Assembly: GCF_030818895.1 (NCBI RefSeq)
Contig: NZ_JAUTBA010000001.1
Coordinates: forward strand, 3,286,001-3,350,000
Origin: Sphingobacterium zeae
Lineage (GTDB): Bacteria; Bacteroidota; Bacteroidia; Sphingobacteriales; Sphingobacteriaceae
Direction of reading: 5' to 3'
Length of the DNA stretch: 64,000 nucleotides
Position 1 is the first letter of the stretch; each line of letters starts with the position of its first letter. The position numbers were made by a program, and so were the translations under genes. Shown piece after piece: positions 46,116 to 54,940 of this stretch. The notes under the pieces are model-generated. The model saw only the letters and a program-made list of their open reading frames with translations. It was not told the DNA's origin and made no database searches.

Positions 46116-46211
46116 TACATTAAAAATAGCTCGATTTAAACTTAAGAATAAAAAAATTATTTGTATGTTTATATACTCTTAATAGCTTAATATATTTAAT
46201 TTTTTTTGAAA

Positions 46212-46937
46212 ATGACACTAGAAATAATTAATAAACACAGGAACGATTATAATTCTGAATACTGGGATAGCGTATTGGAAAAATATCCTAACTTGAAGAT
46301 CGAAGAAACTGCATCTGAAGTTTCAGGAGCTTGGTCAAATGCAACAGACGCCAGGATTACCATAAATGTCAGGAGTAATTTTGATTCTACTCTTACTCAC
46401 GAAATGCTTCACTTGTATCTGGATTACTTGAAAATAAGGCCATCATTTGTTCTAACACAGAAAAGCTATGATTATTTTTGGATTAGAGAAATCTTCGAAA
46501 GAAGCGAACTGGACGATAGTGGAAATCTGATGAGCCATGTCAAGATGTTCCCAATTTTTACAGAGTTAGGATTTGAAGAAGAGTTATTTATCGAAAACTT
46601 TAATACAACAGAAGTTAGTAAGAAGGTGGTTCGAGAATTAAAGGATGCGTATAAATCTTTAAAGGGCAATGAAACTTTGACAAGAAGTTACGTTCGAAAT
46701 TATTTTAAGGCCATGTTTTTAATGAAAGGATGTATCAACAAAAAGATTCATTATTTTGAACTTCGGGAGGTTTTAAGAAAGACAGATGAAAAACTTTTTT
46801 CAATTCTAAATAATTTTTGGAGTCAATGGAATTCATTGGACATTTATGATGGGATGAATTCAGAAGCGCATTTAGAAACGATGGTAGACGAACTTTATAA
46901 CGGGATAGAACTCTACATAGAAAACAAACTGATGTGA
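46212..46937 (+). CDS. HExxH zinc metallopeptidase-like protein
   Basis: A 241-residue soluble protein. The start is the ATG at 46212; a TTG two codons upstream is less likely. It has a zinc-metallopeptidase motif, HEMLH at residues 63-67, in STLTHEMLHLYLDYLKIRP, preceded by the strand ARITINVRSN. A later SHVKMFPIFTELGFEEELF segment may carry the third zinc ligand (His). The rest is helical. It is divergent from the NACHT gene with 279 bases between, the same AT-rich composition, and no other neighbour. A protease partner in defence is inferred; the family is not recognised by name. Confidence 0.68.
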   Translation: MTLEIINKHRNDYNSEYWDSVLEKYPNLKIEETASEVSGAWSNATDARITINVRSNFDSTLTHEMLHLYLDYLKIRPSFVLTQKSYDYFWIREIFERSELDDSGNLMSHVKMFPIFTELGFEEELFIENFNTTEVSKKVVRELKDAYKSLKGNETLTRSYVRNYFKAMFLMKGCINKKIHYFELREVLRKTDEKLFSILNNFWSQWNSLDIYDGMNSEAHLETMVDELYNGIELYIENKLM

Positions 46938-47251
46938 ATCGCTGCCCCAAAGTTCAATTCAACTCTTTGAATCACACTGAGCCACTCAATTTTGAGTGAC
47001 TCAGTGGAAAACCAAAGGATTTTATGAACTCCAAATTTGAAGTCGATGTTTAAGTCGTTGAGGATTGAATCAGTGGCTGCTGTTTCATTCCTTGGCCCCC
47101 ACCGTGAAATAATTGCAGAAAAGTATCTATTGAGCAGAAGCAAAAAATACCCAAGATGGATATTTTTGATGCAATCTTTTACTTTAAAACTTGGAAAAAA
47201 GGTTTTAAAGGATTCTAAGGAAGGTAGGTCAGACATCAACAATTATTTGGA
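46938..47251. other. gap after the metallopeptidase gene
   Basis: About 310 bases. Apart from the hairpin at 46975-47006 only short frames on both strands are seen, none with a recognisable domain; one may be a gene fragment. Confidence 0.4.
46975..47006 (+). terminator. hairpin after the metallopeptidase gene
   Basis: Two stacked 7-bp stems, CACTGAG/CTCAGTG and CACTCAA/TTGAGTG, with one mismatch and a tight loop at 46990-46991. It lies 38 bases after the stop; there is no long T run. Confidence 0.55.
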
Positions 47252-47542
47252 TCAAATAATATAGCTCAATGAGCCCCAATAAAAGAAATTTTTAAAGTCA
47301 ATAGTACAATTTTCAATACGCTCCAGCACATCCCTATCTTGAAGAAATTCATCTAAATGACGCATTACAGCATCTTTTCCTAAATAAAAAAGCTGTATTG
47401 TTCTACCAATACATTCATCATACGGCATAGATTGACTTAAAAATGTGGCTAATAAAAGCCCATGAATAAGGCTTCCAATATTTTCTACAGGCCAACTATG
47501 TCCAAGTAATGATTGACATTCGTTAATAACACTGACGCCTAA
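47252..47542 (-). pseudogene. 3' remnant of an unknown gene cut by the IS256 element
   Basis: An open frame of about 96 codons on the minus strand with a stop at 47252-47254 and no start. It runs into the left end of the IS256-family element at 47543. The translation contains LGHSWPVENIGSLIHGLL, DECIGRTIQLFYLGKDAV and ENCTIDFKNFFYWG and looks like real protein. The family is not recognised. The IS insertion removed the 5' part. Confidence 0.5.
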
Positions 47543-47596
47543 GAGGGTGTAAAGTAAACTGTGTCAAATAAAGAATTTTTATATTAGACACAGCAA

Positions 47597-48829
47597 ATGG
47601 AAAAAGAGGAATTTGATTTTAAACGCTTCAAAGAGGAAGCAATGAGAGGCCTTTATGCAGGCAAGAAAATGGGCGGTACGGACGGAGTTTTCGCTCCGAT
47701 GTTGAAACATCTTTTGGAAAGTATGCTTGAAGGTGAGCTGGATCATCATCTACAGGAAAGTAAAGCTTCAGGAGAGGTTAACCGTAAAAATGGGAAGACA
47801 AGAAAGACTGTACGGAGCCTTCAGTCCGGACAATTTGAATTGGAGAGCGGTCGTGACCGAAACGGTACTTTCGAGCCTAAGATAGTCCCTAAACGTCAAT
47901 TGATCATTACGGAGGAGCTTGAAGGCAATGTTATCTCCATGTATGCCAGAGGAATGAGCACACGGGATATTTCAAGCTATGTGAAGGAAATGTATGCCAT
48001 GGATATATCTGCTACGGAGATCTCCAATATTACCGACAAGGTGATTCCTGCACTGAATGAATGGCGTAACCGTCCGCTTGAATCGGTATATCCTTTTGTA
48101 TTTCTAGACTGTATGCACTATAAAGTTAAAGACAATGGCAGCGTTCAGAACCGAGCAGTATACAATATACTTGGCGTGAACCGAGATGGTCGAAAAGACC
48201 TTATCGGTATCTATCTTTCAGAAAATGAAGGCGCTAAGTTCTGGCTGTCGGTACTGACTGATCTGAAACAGCGTGGTGTAGAAGATATCCTGGTCGCCTG
48301 CGTCGATGGTTTAAAGGGTTTTCCCGATGCCATCGAAGCCGTATACCCGAAAACCCAGGTTCAACTTTGCATTGTTCATCAGATACGTTCAAGTCTGAGG
48401 TATGTTCCGGAGAAAGATAAAAAAGCTGTTGTTGCAGATTTAAAACCTATCTATCAGGCAAATAACCAAGAACAGGGCTATGAAAAGCTACTGGAATTTG
48501 ACGAAAAATGGGGTAAGAAATATCCGTTATCTGTAAAGGGATGGTTGGATAATTGGGGAAATCTCTCTACTTATTTCGAGTACTCACCCGATATCCGCAG
48601 AGCTATTTATACCACAAATGCTATTGAGGCTATGCACCGTCAGATTCGAAAAGTGACCAAAACCAAAGGAGCATTTACTTCTGATCAGGCACTCTTAAAG
48701 TTGGTTTATCTTACGGTTAAGGAGATATCAAAAAAATGGACCATGCCTATTCGGAATTGGGGATTGACAATGCAACAATTACATATTAAATTTGGGGATA
48801 GAATTAAAGCCTTCGGCAACTCCTTTTAG
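47597..48829 (+). CDS. IS256 family transposase
   Basis: A 410-residue mutator-type DDE transposase. It has the family segments GVFAPMLKHLLESMLEGELDHHL, ARGMSTRDISSYVKEMY, FVFLDCMHYKVKD (first catalytic Asp), LVACVDGLKGFPDAIEAVYP (second Asp) and RRAIYTTNAIEAMHRQIRKVTK (Glu). The length is normal and the frame is intact. Its stop codon lies inside the terminator hairpin. Confidence 0.95.
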   Translation: MEKEEFDFKRFKEEAMRGLYAGKKMGGTDGVFAPMLKHLLESMLEGELDHHLQESKASGEVNRKNGKTRKTVRSLQSGQFELESGRDRNGTFEPKIVPKRQLIITEELEGNVISMYARGMSTRDISSYVKEMYAMDISATEISNITDKVIPALNEWRNRPLESVYPFVFLDCMHYKVKDNGSVQNRAVYNILGVNRDGRKDLIGIYLSENEGAKFWLSVLTDLKQRGVEDILVACVDGLKGFPDAIEAVYPKTQVQLCIVHQIRSSLRYVPEKDKKAVVADLKPIYQANNQEQGYEKLLEFDEKWGKKYPLSVKGWLDNWGNLSTYFEYSPDIRRAIYTTNAIEAMHRQIRKVTKTKGAFTSDQALLKLVYLTVKEISKKWTMPIRNWGLTMQQLHIKFGDRIKAFGNSF

Positions 48830-48877
48830 GGTTCGCACTCGAGGCTTTCAGCCTCTGAGCACGAACCCTAAAAGGAG
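48820..48877 (+). terminator. long hairpin at the transposase end
   Basis: A perfect 16-base stem (48820-48835 with 48862-48877) with an inner GAGGC/GCCTC stem. It includes the transposase stop codon and is also present in the second IS256 copy. Confidence 0.8.
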
Positions 48878-48897
48878 TGATGTGACACGAACTATGT

Positions 48898-49887
48898 TCA
48901 AATGCAAGAAAAATTCGAAGTTTTTTCTTTCTTCGAGATATATCCATCAATGTATATCGATTCTGCTTTACAGATAGCAAATGCTTGCCTCACTAATTTA
49001 TTGGCAACTGCTATTAGAGCTACCTTGGAAGGCTTCCCCTTTGCTTTTAATCGCTGATAGGTTTCCCGGCAAGCCTGATTATAACGAATTGCAGACCACG
49101 AGGCTATGTAAAGTAAGGAGCGCAGGTCAGAATCACCATTTCTGTTAATTGTTCCTTTTATATTGATAGATGTACCCGACTGTTGATAAGTAGGGCAAAT
49201 TCCAATATACCTGGATAGCTGCTTGGGATTTTCAAACTGAGTAAAGCCGGCAGTGGAAATGATCAGTGAAGTAGCCAATGTTATTCCTATGCCCTTGACA
49301 GAAGTCAGAGACTTGATTTGTTTACTAAATTCCTCATTAGCGATGTTGACTATATCTGCTTCCAAGCCTCCAATCTGTTTCTCTATAAAGGCTATTGTTT
49401 TATCTAATGCCTTCAGACTGTTTTTATCTATCCGCGGAAGCACAGTAAAAGAGCCTCTAAGGTTTGTTAATGACGTTAATTGCTTCTTGAGCTGTCTTAA
49501 AACCACTTTTTTGTGCTTCATCAGGATAACTGCTTCTGCTGGCACCTTGTAGACGGGAGGGTGCATCTTTTCTCCATATAACGCTATCAGTCTGGCATCA
49601 ACGTCATCCGTCTTGGTAACTGCCATCATCATTCTGGCAAAGTGCTTGATCTGTTTAGGATTGACAAGGCTGGCTGCTATATTCTGCTCGCAGAGCATGT
49701 AGAGCAATAAGGTGCCATAGTTTCCCGTGGCCTCCAGCACACATTGGTGATCCGCAACGGACAAAGAGCTAATGAACTTTTTTACCCCCTTTATGTCATT
49801 CGTGTACGTGTGGGTTTGGTAACCTTTTAGCTGAGGGTAAGCTGCTACAAATGTACTTTTTGAAATGTCGATTCCAATAAATTTCAT
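48898..49887 (-). CDS. IS110 family transposase
   Basis: A DEDD-type RuvC-like transposase of about 329 residues. Starting at 49887, MKFIGIDISKSTF carries the first Asp, EATGNYG the Glu, and KTDDVDARLIALYG the next Asp residues. The C-terminal transposase_20 domain has LTSVKGIGITLATSLI and NPKQLSRYIGICP with the catalytic Ser region GTSINIKGTINRNGDSDLR. Intact. A Met six codons upstream is an alternative start. Confidence 0.93.
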   Translation of the reverse strand: MKFIGIDISKSTFVAAYPQLKGYQTHTYTNDIKGVKKFISSLSVADHQCVLEATGNYGTLLLYMLCEQNIAASLVNPKQIKHFARMMMAVTKTDDVDARLIALYGEKMHPPVYKVPAEAVILMKHKKVVLRQLKKQLTSLTNLRGSFTVLPRIDKNSLKALDKTIAFIEKQIGGLEADIVNIANEEFSKQIKSLTSVKGIGITLATSLIISTAGFTQFENPKQLSRYIGICPTYQQSGTSINIKGTINRNGDSDLRSLLYIASWSAIRYNQACRETYQRLKAKGKPSKVALIAVANKLVRQAFAICKAESIYIDGYISKKEKTSNFSCI

Positions 49888-49912
49888 AACCTTAGGATTG
49901 AACAAAAATTAC

Positions 49913-50048
49913 ACATCTAATAAACTATCGTCGCATACACAGGCTCTTAGCCTACCGAACTATTCAGTTTTTAGATGTAAAAACGCATGGGAGCAGAACG
50001 TGTCAGACGGTATTTTATACCAACAGTTCATCGGCTTTATTCCATGCG
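49913..50048 (-). ncRNA. candidate IS110 bridge RNA region
   Basis: The non-coding end upstream of an IS110 transposase is where bridge RNAs are known to be encoded. Here it contains two stem-loops: ACATCTAA (49913-49920) with 49971-49978, enclosing AGGCT/AGCCT (49941-49953), and CGCATGG (49984-49990) with 50042-50048, enclosing GGTAT/ATACC (50009-50021). Two large loops would fit target- and donor-binding loops. The exact RNA ends and strand are inferred. Confidence 0.5.
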
Positions 50049-50107
50049 CTTTCTATCTTATTTATTCAAATGTACGACAGTTCAGTTTACACTACCTTAT
50101 AAGCTAA

Positions 50108-50693
50108 TAAAAAACAGTTGCAAATCTATTGGATAAATCAAATACAATAACGTCCACGGTTTTTGAGTATAGAACAAAAAATAGAGTTGACGGCATGCCA
50201 ACTCTATAAGTTCAACACTTATGTTTTACGTAAAAGTAAATTTTAAAATAAAATTTTAAACGAACAGATCTATATAGATAATCATTGTGTTAATTATAAT
50301 ATTGAAAAATTTAATGGAAATATAGCTTATTAATTTTTAATTCATGAGTATTCTAGGCATCTTTTTGGTTAAACTTACGAGAAGGCTTAAAAAACAGCTA
50401 AATCAACCATTACTCGAAGTATATTCTAATAGGATTTTTGAGAACCACTATATAAATTTTCCAGAAATACCAATTAGACTCCACTGTATGCATATTTTCC
50501 CCTAAATACCCGATAGAAATATACAATACTCGGACATATTTCATTATCATATCCCGTGATATGAGAAAATTGAAAGAAATTAAATTTCATTAAGCATCAC
50601 TATCAATAAATTATTGCCAAACATATAATATATCTTTAAACTAATCTCAAAAATGGTACTTTAACTTTTTATGGTCATTAACTTAAAAATCAA
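50108..50693. other. AT-rich gap with one hairpin
   Basis: About 585 bases, very AT-rich. A perfect 9-base inverted repeat, ATAGAGTTG (50181-50189) with 50199-50207, is present. No gene or promoter is called. Confidence 0.5.
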
Positions 50694-51785
50694 TCACATA
50701 TTAATCCTAACTACCTTAAAAGTAAAACAGGTTTGCTCTTTTTCAGATACAACTGATAGATCGCCTTTATGTGCTTTCGCTATTTCTGAAGCAATATAAA
50801 GGCCCAGTCCTAATCCGTTATTTAAATTGGAATCTCCCCTGTGAAAAGGATTAAAAATATATTTTAATTTTTCCTCTGGAATTGGCTCACCCCTATTTGT
50901 AACAGATATTTGCCAAAAGTTTTCAGAGGCTATTGATTCTAGGTACACAGGGTCATTCGATGAACCATGTGTTATTGCATTTGCAAGAAGATTCGATACC
51001 ATTTGTGCAATTCGTGCCGCGTCACACTCAACATAACTGTTAATATTGTATTTTCTCACAATAGTTCTGTCGGGCCATGCAACTTGCAATTCATCCCTAA
51101 CCTGATCTAACACCTGTTCAAGATCCGTGGCGATAGAATTAATTTTAATACCGTCACCTAAACGTCCTCTAGCAAAATCCATAATATTATTTATCATTTC
51201 CAACATTCTCTTCCCACCCTTCTCTATAATATTTACAAGTCTGACTTCTCTCTCATTAAGCATAAAACGAGCTAAAACAGTAGAAGCACTCATAATTCCG
51301 GCTAGCGGATTCCGAAGGTCGTGCCCAAGAACAGCTATAAATTGCTCCCTCAATAGAGCCTGTTCCACCTCCAATTTTAGTTTCTCTTCAGCTATCTTTT
51401 TGGCCATTTTAAGATTTTCTTCGTATAACCGCCGATCTGACGCTTTAAATAATGTAAAAATCTTAAAAAGAGATCGTCCACCTCTATCCTTTCTATCATA
51501 ACAATTCATATATATAGGCAGCCTTCCTTTTCCAGTGTCATTCAATTCTAAAGCAATCTCCTCAAAATAACCCTGCATATTCAATAATGGCCATAAATGA
51601 GTTTCAAAATAAATTCTGCCTCCAATAGAAAGAATATTTGAAAAACGGGCTCCATAAAAGAACTGTGGTTCACAGTTAAGCCAGTCACTCATCCGTTTAT
51701 TCATTTTTAAAATCTTCCCTTCGGCATCAGTAATCACGAATCCGTTTAGCGGCGATTCAAAAAAATCTTCAAAGTCTAATACCAT
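50694..51785 (-). CDS. PAS-domain histidine kinase
   Basis: A 363-residue soluble sensor kinase. The PAS domain covers residues 5-115 (SPLNGFVITDAEGKILKMNKR), a coiled coil 118-148 follows, then the HisKA domain with the phosphorylated His155 in VLGHDLRNPLAGI, and the ATPase domain with LLANAITHG and GLGLGLYIA. It has no membrane segment, so it senses an intracellular signal. The RsbQ-like hydrolase gene lies 11 bases upstream, which suggests that the hydrolase supplies the PAS ligand. No response regulator is adjacent. Confidence 0.9.
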   Translation of the reverse strand: MVLDFEDFFESPLNGFVITDAEGKILKMNKRMSDWLNCEPQFFYGARFSNILSIGGRIYFETHLWPLLNMQGYFEEIALELNDTGKGRLPIYMNCYDRKDRGGRSLFKIFTLFKASDRRLYEENLKMAKKIAEEKLKLEVEQALLREQFIAVLGHDLRNPLAGIMSASTVLARFMLNEREVRLVNIIEKGGKRMLEMINNIMDFARGRLGDGIKINSIATDLEQVLDQVRDELQVAWPDRTIVRKYNINSYVECDAARIAQMVSNLLANAITHGSSNDPVYLESIASENFWQISVTNRGEPIPEEKLKYIFNPFHRGDSNLNNGLGLGLYIASEIAKAHKGDLSVVSEKEQTCFTFKVVRINM

Positions 51786-51796
51786 AAAATGTAATA

Positions 51797-52591
51797 CTAA
51801 ATAGTTAGAAATGTTCTAATCATTTCAATGGTCTCTTGAGGAGCACTAAGATTTGGGCAGTGTCCAGTGGCTTTCATAATCCTCAATATACTATTGGGAA
51901 TTTGTTGATGCATATAATAACCCACTTCGACTGGTGCAATAATATCATTACTACATTGCAGTATTAATACAGAGGCTTTGGTATGCTTTAACATCTCACG
52001 TTTGTCTGTTAGAAATGTAGTCTTTGCGAAATGCTTTGCTATTTCGGGATCCGTTTTACAGAAACTGCTTGCTAATTCTACGCTAAGTTCTTTCTTGTCA
52101 GGATTTCCCATGATAATTGGAGCCATCGTCATTGACCAGCCGAGATGATTATTATTCATAGATTCCAATAATTCCTCAATTTCAGATCTGCTAAATCCGC
52201 CGATGTAATTATCCTCATTGATATAATAGGGTGATGGTCCAATCATGATAAGTGTTTCAAAAACGTTAGGAGCCAAATCTGCAACTATAAGTCCTATCAT
52301 TGCACTTACCGAATGTCCAATAAAGATTCCATTTGTAATGTCCAATTCAGTTGCAATTTCGATGATATCAGATGCATATCCCTCAAGGCTGTCGTATTTT
52401 GTAAAGCAATAAGCAGACAAATCGGAATGGCCAGCTCCAACGTGATCGAAAAGAATGATCTTGTAATCTTGCTCAAAGTCGGGATAAATATACCGCCACA
52501 TATTCTGATCACAACCAAAACCATGAGCAAACATTATAGTTTTATTACCTTTTCCTTTAATAATGACATTATTTCTTTTTATTATATTCAT
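51797..52591 (-). CDS. RsbQ-like alpha/beta hydrolase
   Basis: A 264-residue alpha/beta hydrolase close to RsbQ of Bacillus and the plant KAI2/D14 receptors. The triad is Ser94 (GHSVSAMIG), Asp216 (CSNDIIAP) and His244 (TGHCPNLSAP), almost the same positions as in RsbQ. RsbQ works with the PAS phosphatase RsbP. Here the partner gene directly downstream is a PAS histidine kinase. Together they may form a stress or small-molecule sensing pair. No signal peptide. Confidence 0.85.
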   Translation of the reverse strand: MNIIKRNNVIIKGKGNKTIMFAHGFGCDQNMWRYIYPDFEQDYKIILFDHVGAGHSDLSAYCFTKYDSLEGYASDIIEIATELDITNGIFIGHSVSAMIGLIVADLAPNVFETLIMIGPSPYYINEDNYIGGFSRSEIEELLESMNNNHLGWSMTMAPIIMGNPDKKELSVELASSFCKTDPEIAKHFAKTTFLTDKREMLKHTKASVLILQCSNDIIAPVEVGYYMHQQIPNSILRIMKATGHCPNLSAPQETIEMIRTFLTI

Positions 52592-53295
52592 GGCTAAATA
52601 CTTTGAATAAATATAAACTATTTACAGAACTTTTTTATAACCATTATTTACAAAAATGTGATTTCAAGACATGAATTATTTTAGCAGAAAATTTAAAAAG
52701 GTTAAACCCTCACAAATCTGTTCATTTCAATTAACCCCCAATTTAATAATAATTGTAAAATTATACTTGAAAATGAGTTTTCAAAGTGTATTATAATGGT
52801 TGGTTCGAATCTCTCCCTTGCATATAAAAAAATGAAATTATAAAACTTGTAATTGACATCAATAACATGATTAAAATATATAAAAAAACAATCCTCTTTA
52901 TAAACTAAATTGGAGCTGTTTTATCATCAATTCCAATCTGTAAATATGTATTTTGGTTATTACAAAAAGTCCGAAAACTTAATAAAATCAATATGGCAAG
53001 AGGATTCGAATTTTCCGAACATACACACAACAAACTAATCATCAGATATTTAACTTCATAATCCAATTTAAATCTTGTATCAGACGGTTCGAAGATCATC
53101 CTTTCAAGTTCGCATGAAAGGATTGCTAAAAATTTTAAGCCGTATACAATTACGTTGCTAAAATGCGTATGCAATAGGCAATACGAATCACTTAACAAAG
53201 CACATGACATATTAGGAAAAGATAAGTAACATTTGGAAAACTTCCCTTTACCAGCATTGTACTGATATAATTTTGAATTATTCAAAACGTACAAT
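52592..53295. other. AT-rich gap
   Basis: About 700 bases. A minus-strand frame at 52905-53294 (129 residues, Cys-rich) has no domain and poor coding character, so it is not called. The promoter of the RsbQ-like gene should lie in the first 150 bases. Nothing else is recognised. Confidence 0.4.
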
Positions 53296-53558
53296 ATGGA
53301 AATTATATCAAAACAAGATCTTGAATTATTCAGAATTAGAATACTGTCGGATATCGGTAAGATGCTGGAAGCTAATTTAAATCATTCCACCGATGATTTT
53401 GGGTGGCTCAGAAGCAAAGCAATTCGAAGATGATGAATATTTCTCCAGCAACATTACAGACCTTAAGAGTTACTGGCAAAATTAGATTCAAAAAAGTTCA
53501 GGGCTCGTACTATTACAGTAAGGATGATTTACAAAAACTGTTTGAAGATGAAAATTGA
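53296..53558 (+). pseudogene. excisionase-like HTH gene with frameshift
   Basis: The first frame starts MEIISKQDLELFRIRILSDI and ends prematurely after RSKAIRR. The next frame continues MMNISPATLQTLRVTGKIRF, then GSYYYSKDDLQKLFEDEN. Adding one A at 53427-53428 joins them into a protein of about 88 residues of the winged-helix excisionase-like type common in Bacteroidota mobile elements. The stop overlaps the next gene start. Confidence 0.7.
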
Positions 53559-53835
53559 TTTATCAAAAAACGGATTGCAATATCTCGATAATGCTTGTAG
53601 TGATGATCGATTAAATGTTTGGCATATTTCTTTGCTCGTCGCGATAACTCGATTGGCATACCGGCAAAATGAAGGTAGGATTATACGGGTGAGTAGAAGT
53701 AAGCTAATGAAAATTTCTCATATTGATACTGCTCCTACCTATCATAAATATTTTAAGCAATTACAGAATTTTGGTTACATAAAATATGTGCCATCTTATC
53801 ATCCGGGTTACCGTAGCACTATTGAATTACTTTAG
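53548..53835 (+). CDS. winged-helix protein of a mobile-element type
   Basis: A 95-residue protein starting MKIDLSKNGLQYLDNACSDD. It contains VSRSKLMKISHIDTAPTYHKYFKQLQNFGYIKYVPSYHPG, a small winged-helix unit of the kind found beside excisionases in conjugative elements. The start overlaps the end of the preceding HTH gene by 11 bases. Likely a regulator left from an integrated element; no integrase is seen nearby. Confidence 0.65.
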   Translation: MKIDLSKNGLQYLDNACSDDRLNVWHISLLVAITRLAYRQNEGRIIRVSRSKLMKISHIDTAPTYHKYFKQLQNFGYIKYVPSYHPGYRSTIELL

Positions 53836-54106
53836 TATCCCTACTTTGGGCTTAAGAATAAATATTTAAAACTAGGTTTTATGGAATTTAGTGAATTTAA
53901 AAAAGAGTTCAAGCACTAATTATTTTTATTTGCAAGATCATGGCAGTAAATTTTTAATCGTGCAAAAAGCAGGCTATATTGAACTCTTAGAGGTGTAGTT
54001 CGAATATAGATAGAGATCAGAACCACAGATTCTTCCAAATCTATATTTTCTATTGAATTTAGTAAATCTATCATCGAAAGAGATCTCAAAAAAGTGCAAA
54101 ATCTCC

Positions 54107-54890
54107 GAGGGTGTAAAGTAAACTGTCACATCACTCCTTTTAGAGTTCGCACTCAGAGGCTTTCAGCCTCGAGTGCGAACCCTAAAAGGAGTTGCCGAAG
54201 GCTTTAATTCTATCCCCAAATTTAATATGTAATTGTTGCATTGTCAATCCCCAATTCCGAATAGGCGTGGTCCATTTTTTTGATATCTCCTTAACCGTGA
54301 GATAAACCAACTTTAAGAGTGCCTGATCAGATGTAAATGCTCCTTTGCTTTTGGTCACTTTTCGGATCTGACGGTGCATAGCCTCAATAGCATTTGTGGT
54401 ATAAATAGCTCAGCGGATATCGGGTGAATACTCGAAATAAGTAGTGAGATTTCCCCAATTATCCAACCATCCCTTTACAGATAACGGATATTTCTTAGCC
54501 CATTTTTCGTCAAATTCCAGTAGCTTTTCATAGCCCTGATCTTGGTTATTTGCCTGATAGATAGGTTTTAAATCTTCTACAGCAGCTTTTTTATCTTTCT
54601 CCGGAATATACCTCAGACTTGAACGTATCTGATGAGCAATGCAAAGTTGAACCTGGGTTTTCGGGTATACGGCTTCGATGGCATCGGGAAAAACCTTTAA
54701 ACCATCCACGCAGGCGACCAGGATATCTTCTACACCACGCTATTTCAGATCGGTCAGTACCGACAGCCAGAACTTAGCGCCTTCATTTTTTGAAAGATAG
54801 ATACCGATAAGGTCTTTTCGACCATCCCGGTTCACGCCAAGTATATTGTATACTGCACGGGTCTGAACGCTGCCATTCCTCTGGCATACT
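54107..54890 (-). mobile_element. IS256-family remnant
   Basis: A decayed copy on the minus strand of the element at 47543. The right terminal repeat (54107-54126), the terminator hairpin and the 3' part of the transposase remain. The coding part has two in-frame stops relative to the intact copy: an AGA to TGA change near 54410 and a CAG to TAG change near 54742. Near 54875 the sequence jumps to a 16-base piece also found near 47942 of the other copy, marking an internal deletion; the left half is gone. Confidence 0.85.
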
Positions 54891-54940
54891 ACGGTATTAA
54901 TTGAATTACCCAGGCTAACCCGCCTAAGTACTTTACTACC

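Larger units (their letters stand above)
47543..48887 (+). mobile_element. IS256-family insertion sequence, right end interrupted
   Basis: The left end is a 20-base terminal repeat, GAGGGTGTAAAGTAAACTGT (47543-47562). The same repeat closes the right end of the second copy (54107-54126). In this copy the right end matches the second copy up to GATGTGACA near 48886 and then changes to unrelated DNA, where the IS110 element begins. So the right terminal repeat is missing here and the element is probably unable to move on its own. Confidence 0.8.
48888..50090 (-). mobile_element. IS110-family insertion sequence inserted in the IS256 right end
   Basis: Holds one transposase gene on the minus strand and about 200 bases of structured non-coding DNA upstream of it. 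IS110 elements have no clear terminal repeats, so the ends are estimates. The left limit is where IS256 similarity stops near 48887; on the right CAGTTTAC at 50083-50090 may be a trace of the missing IS256 terminus. Confidence 0.7.

Noticed and set aside
52905..53294. 129-residue minus-strand frame
   Set aside because: AT-rich DNA, Cys-rich and Leu-rich translation without a domain; likely open by chance.
47543..54890. Composite transposon formed by the two IS256 copies
   Set aside because: The second copy lacks one end and the first lacks its right terminal repeat, so no pair of outer ends could move the segment together.
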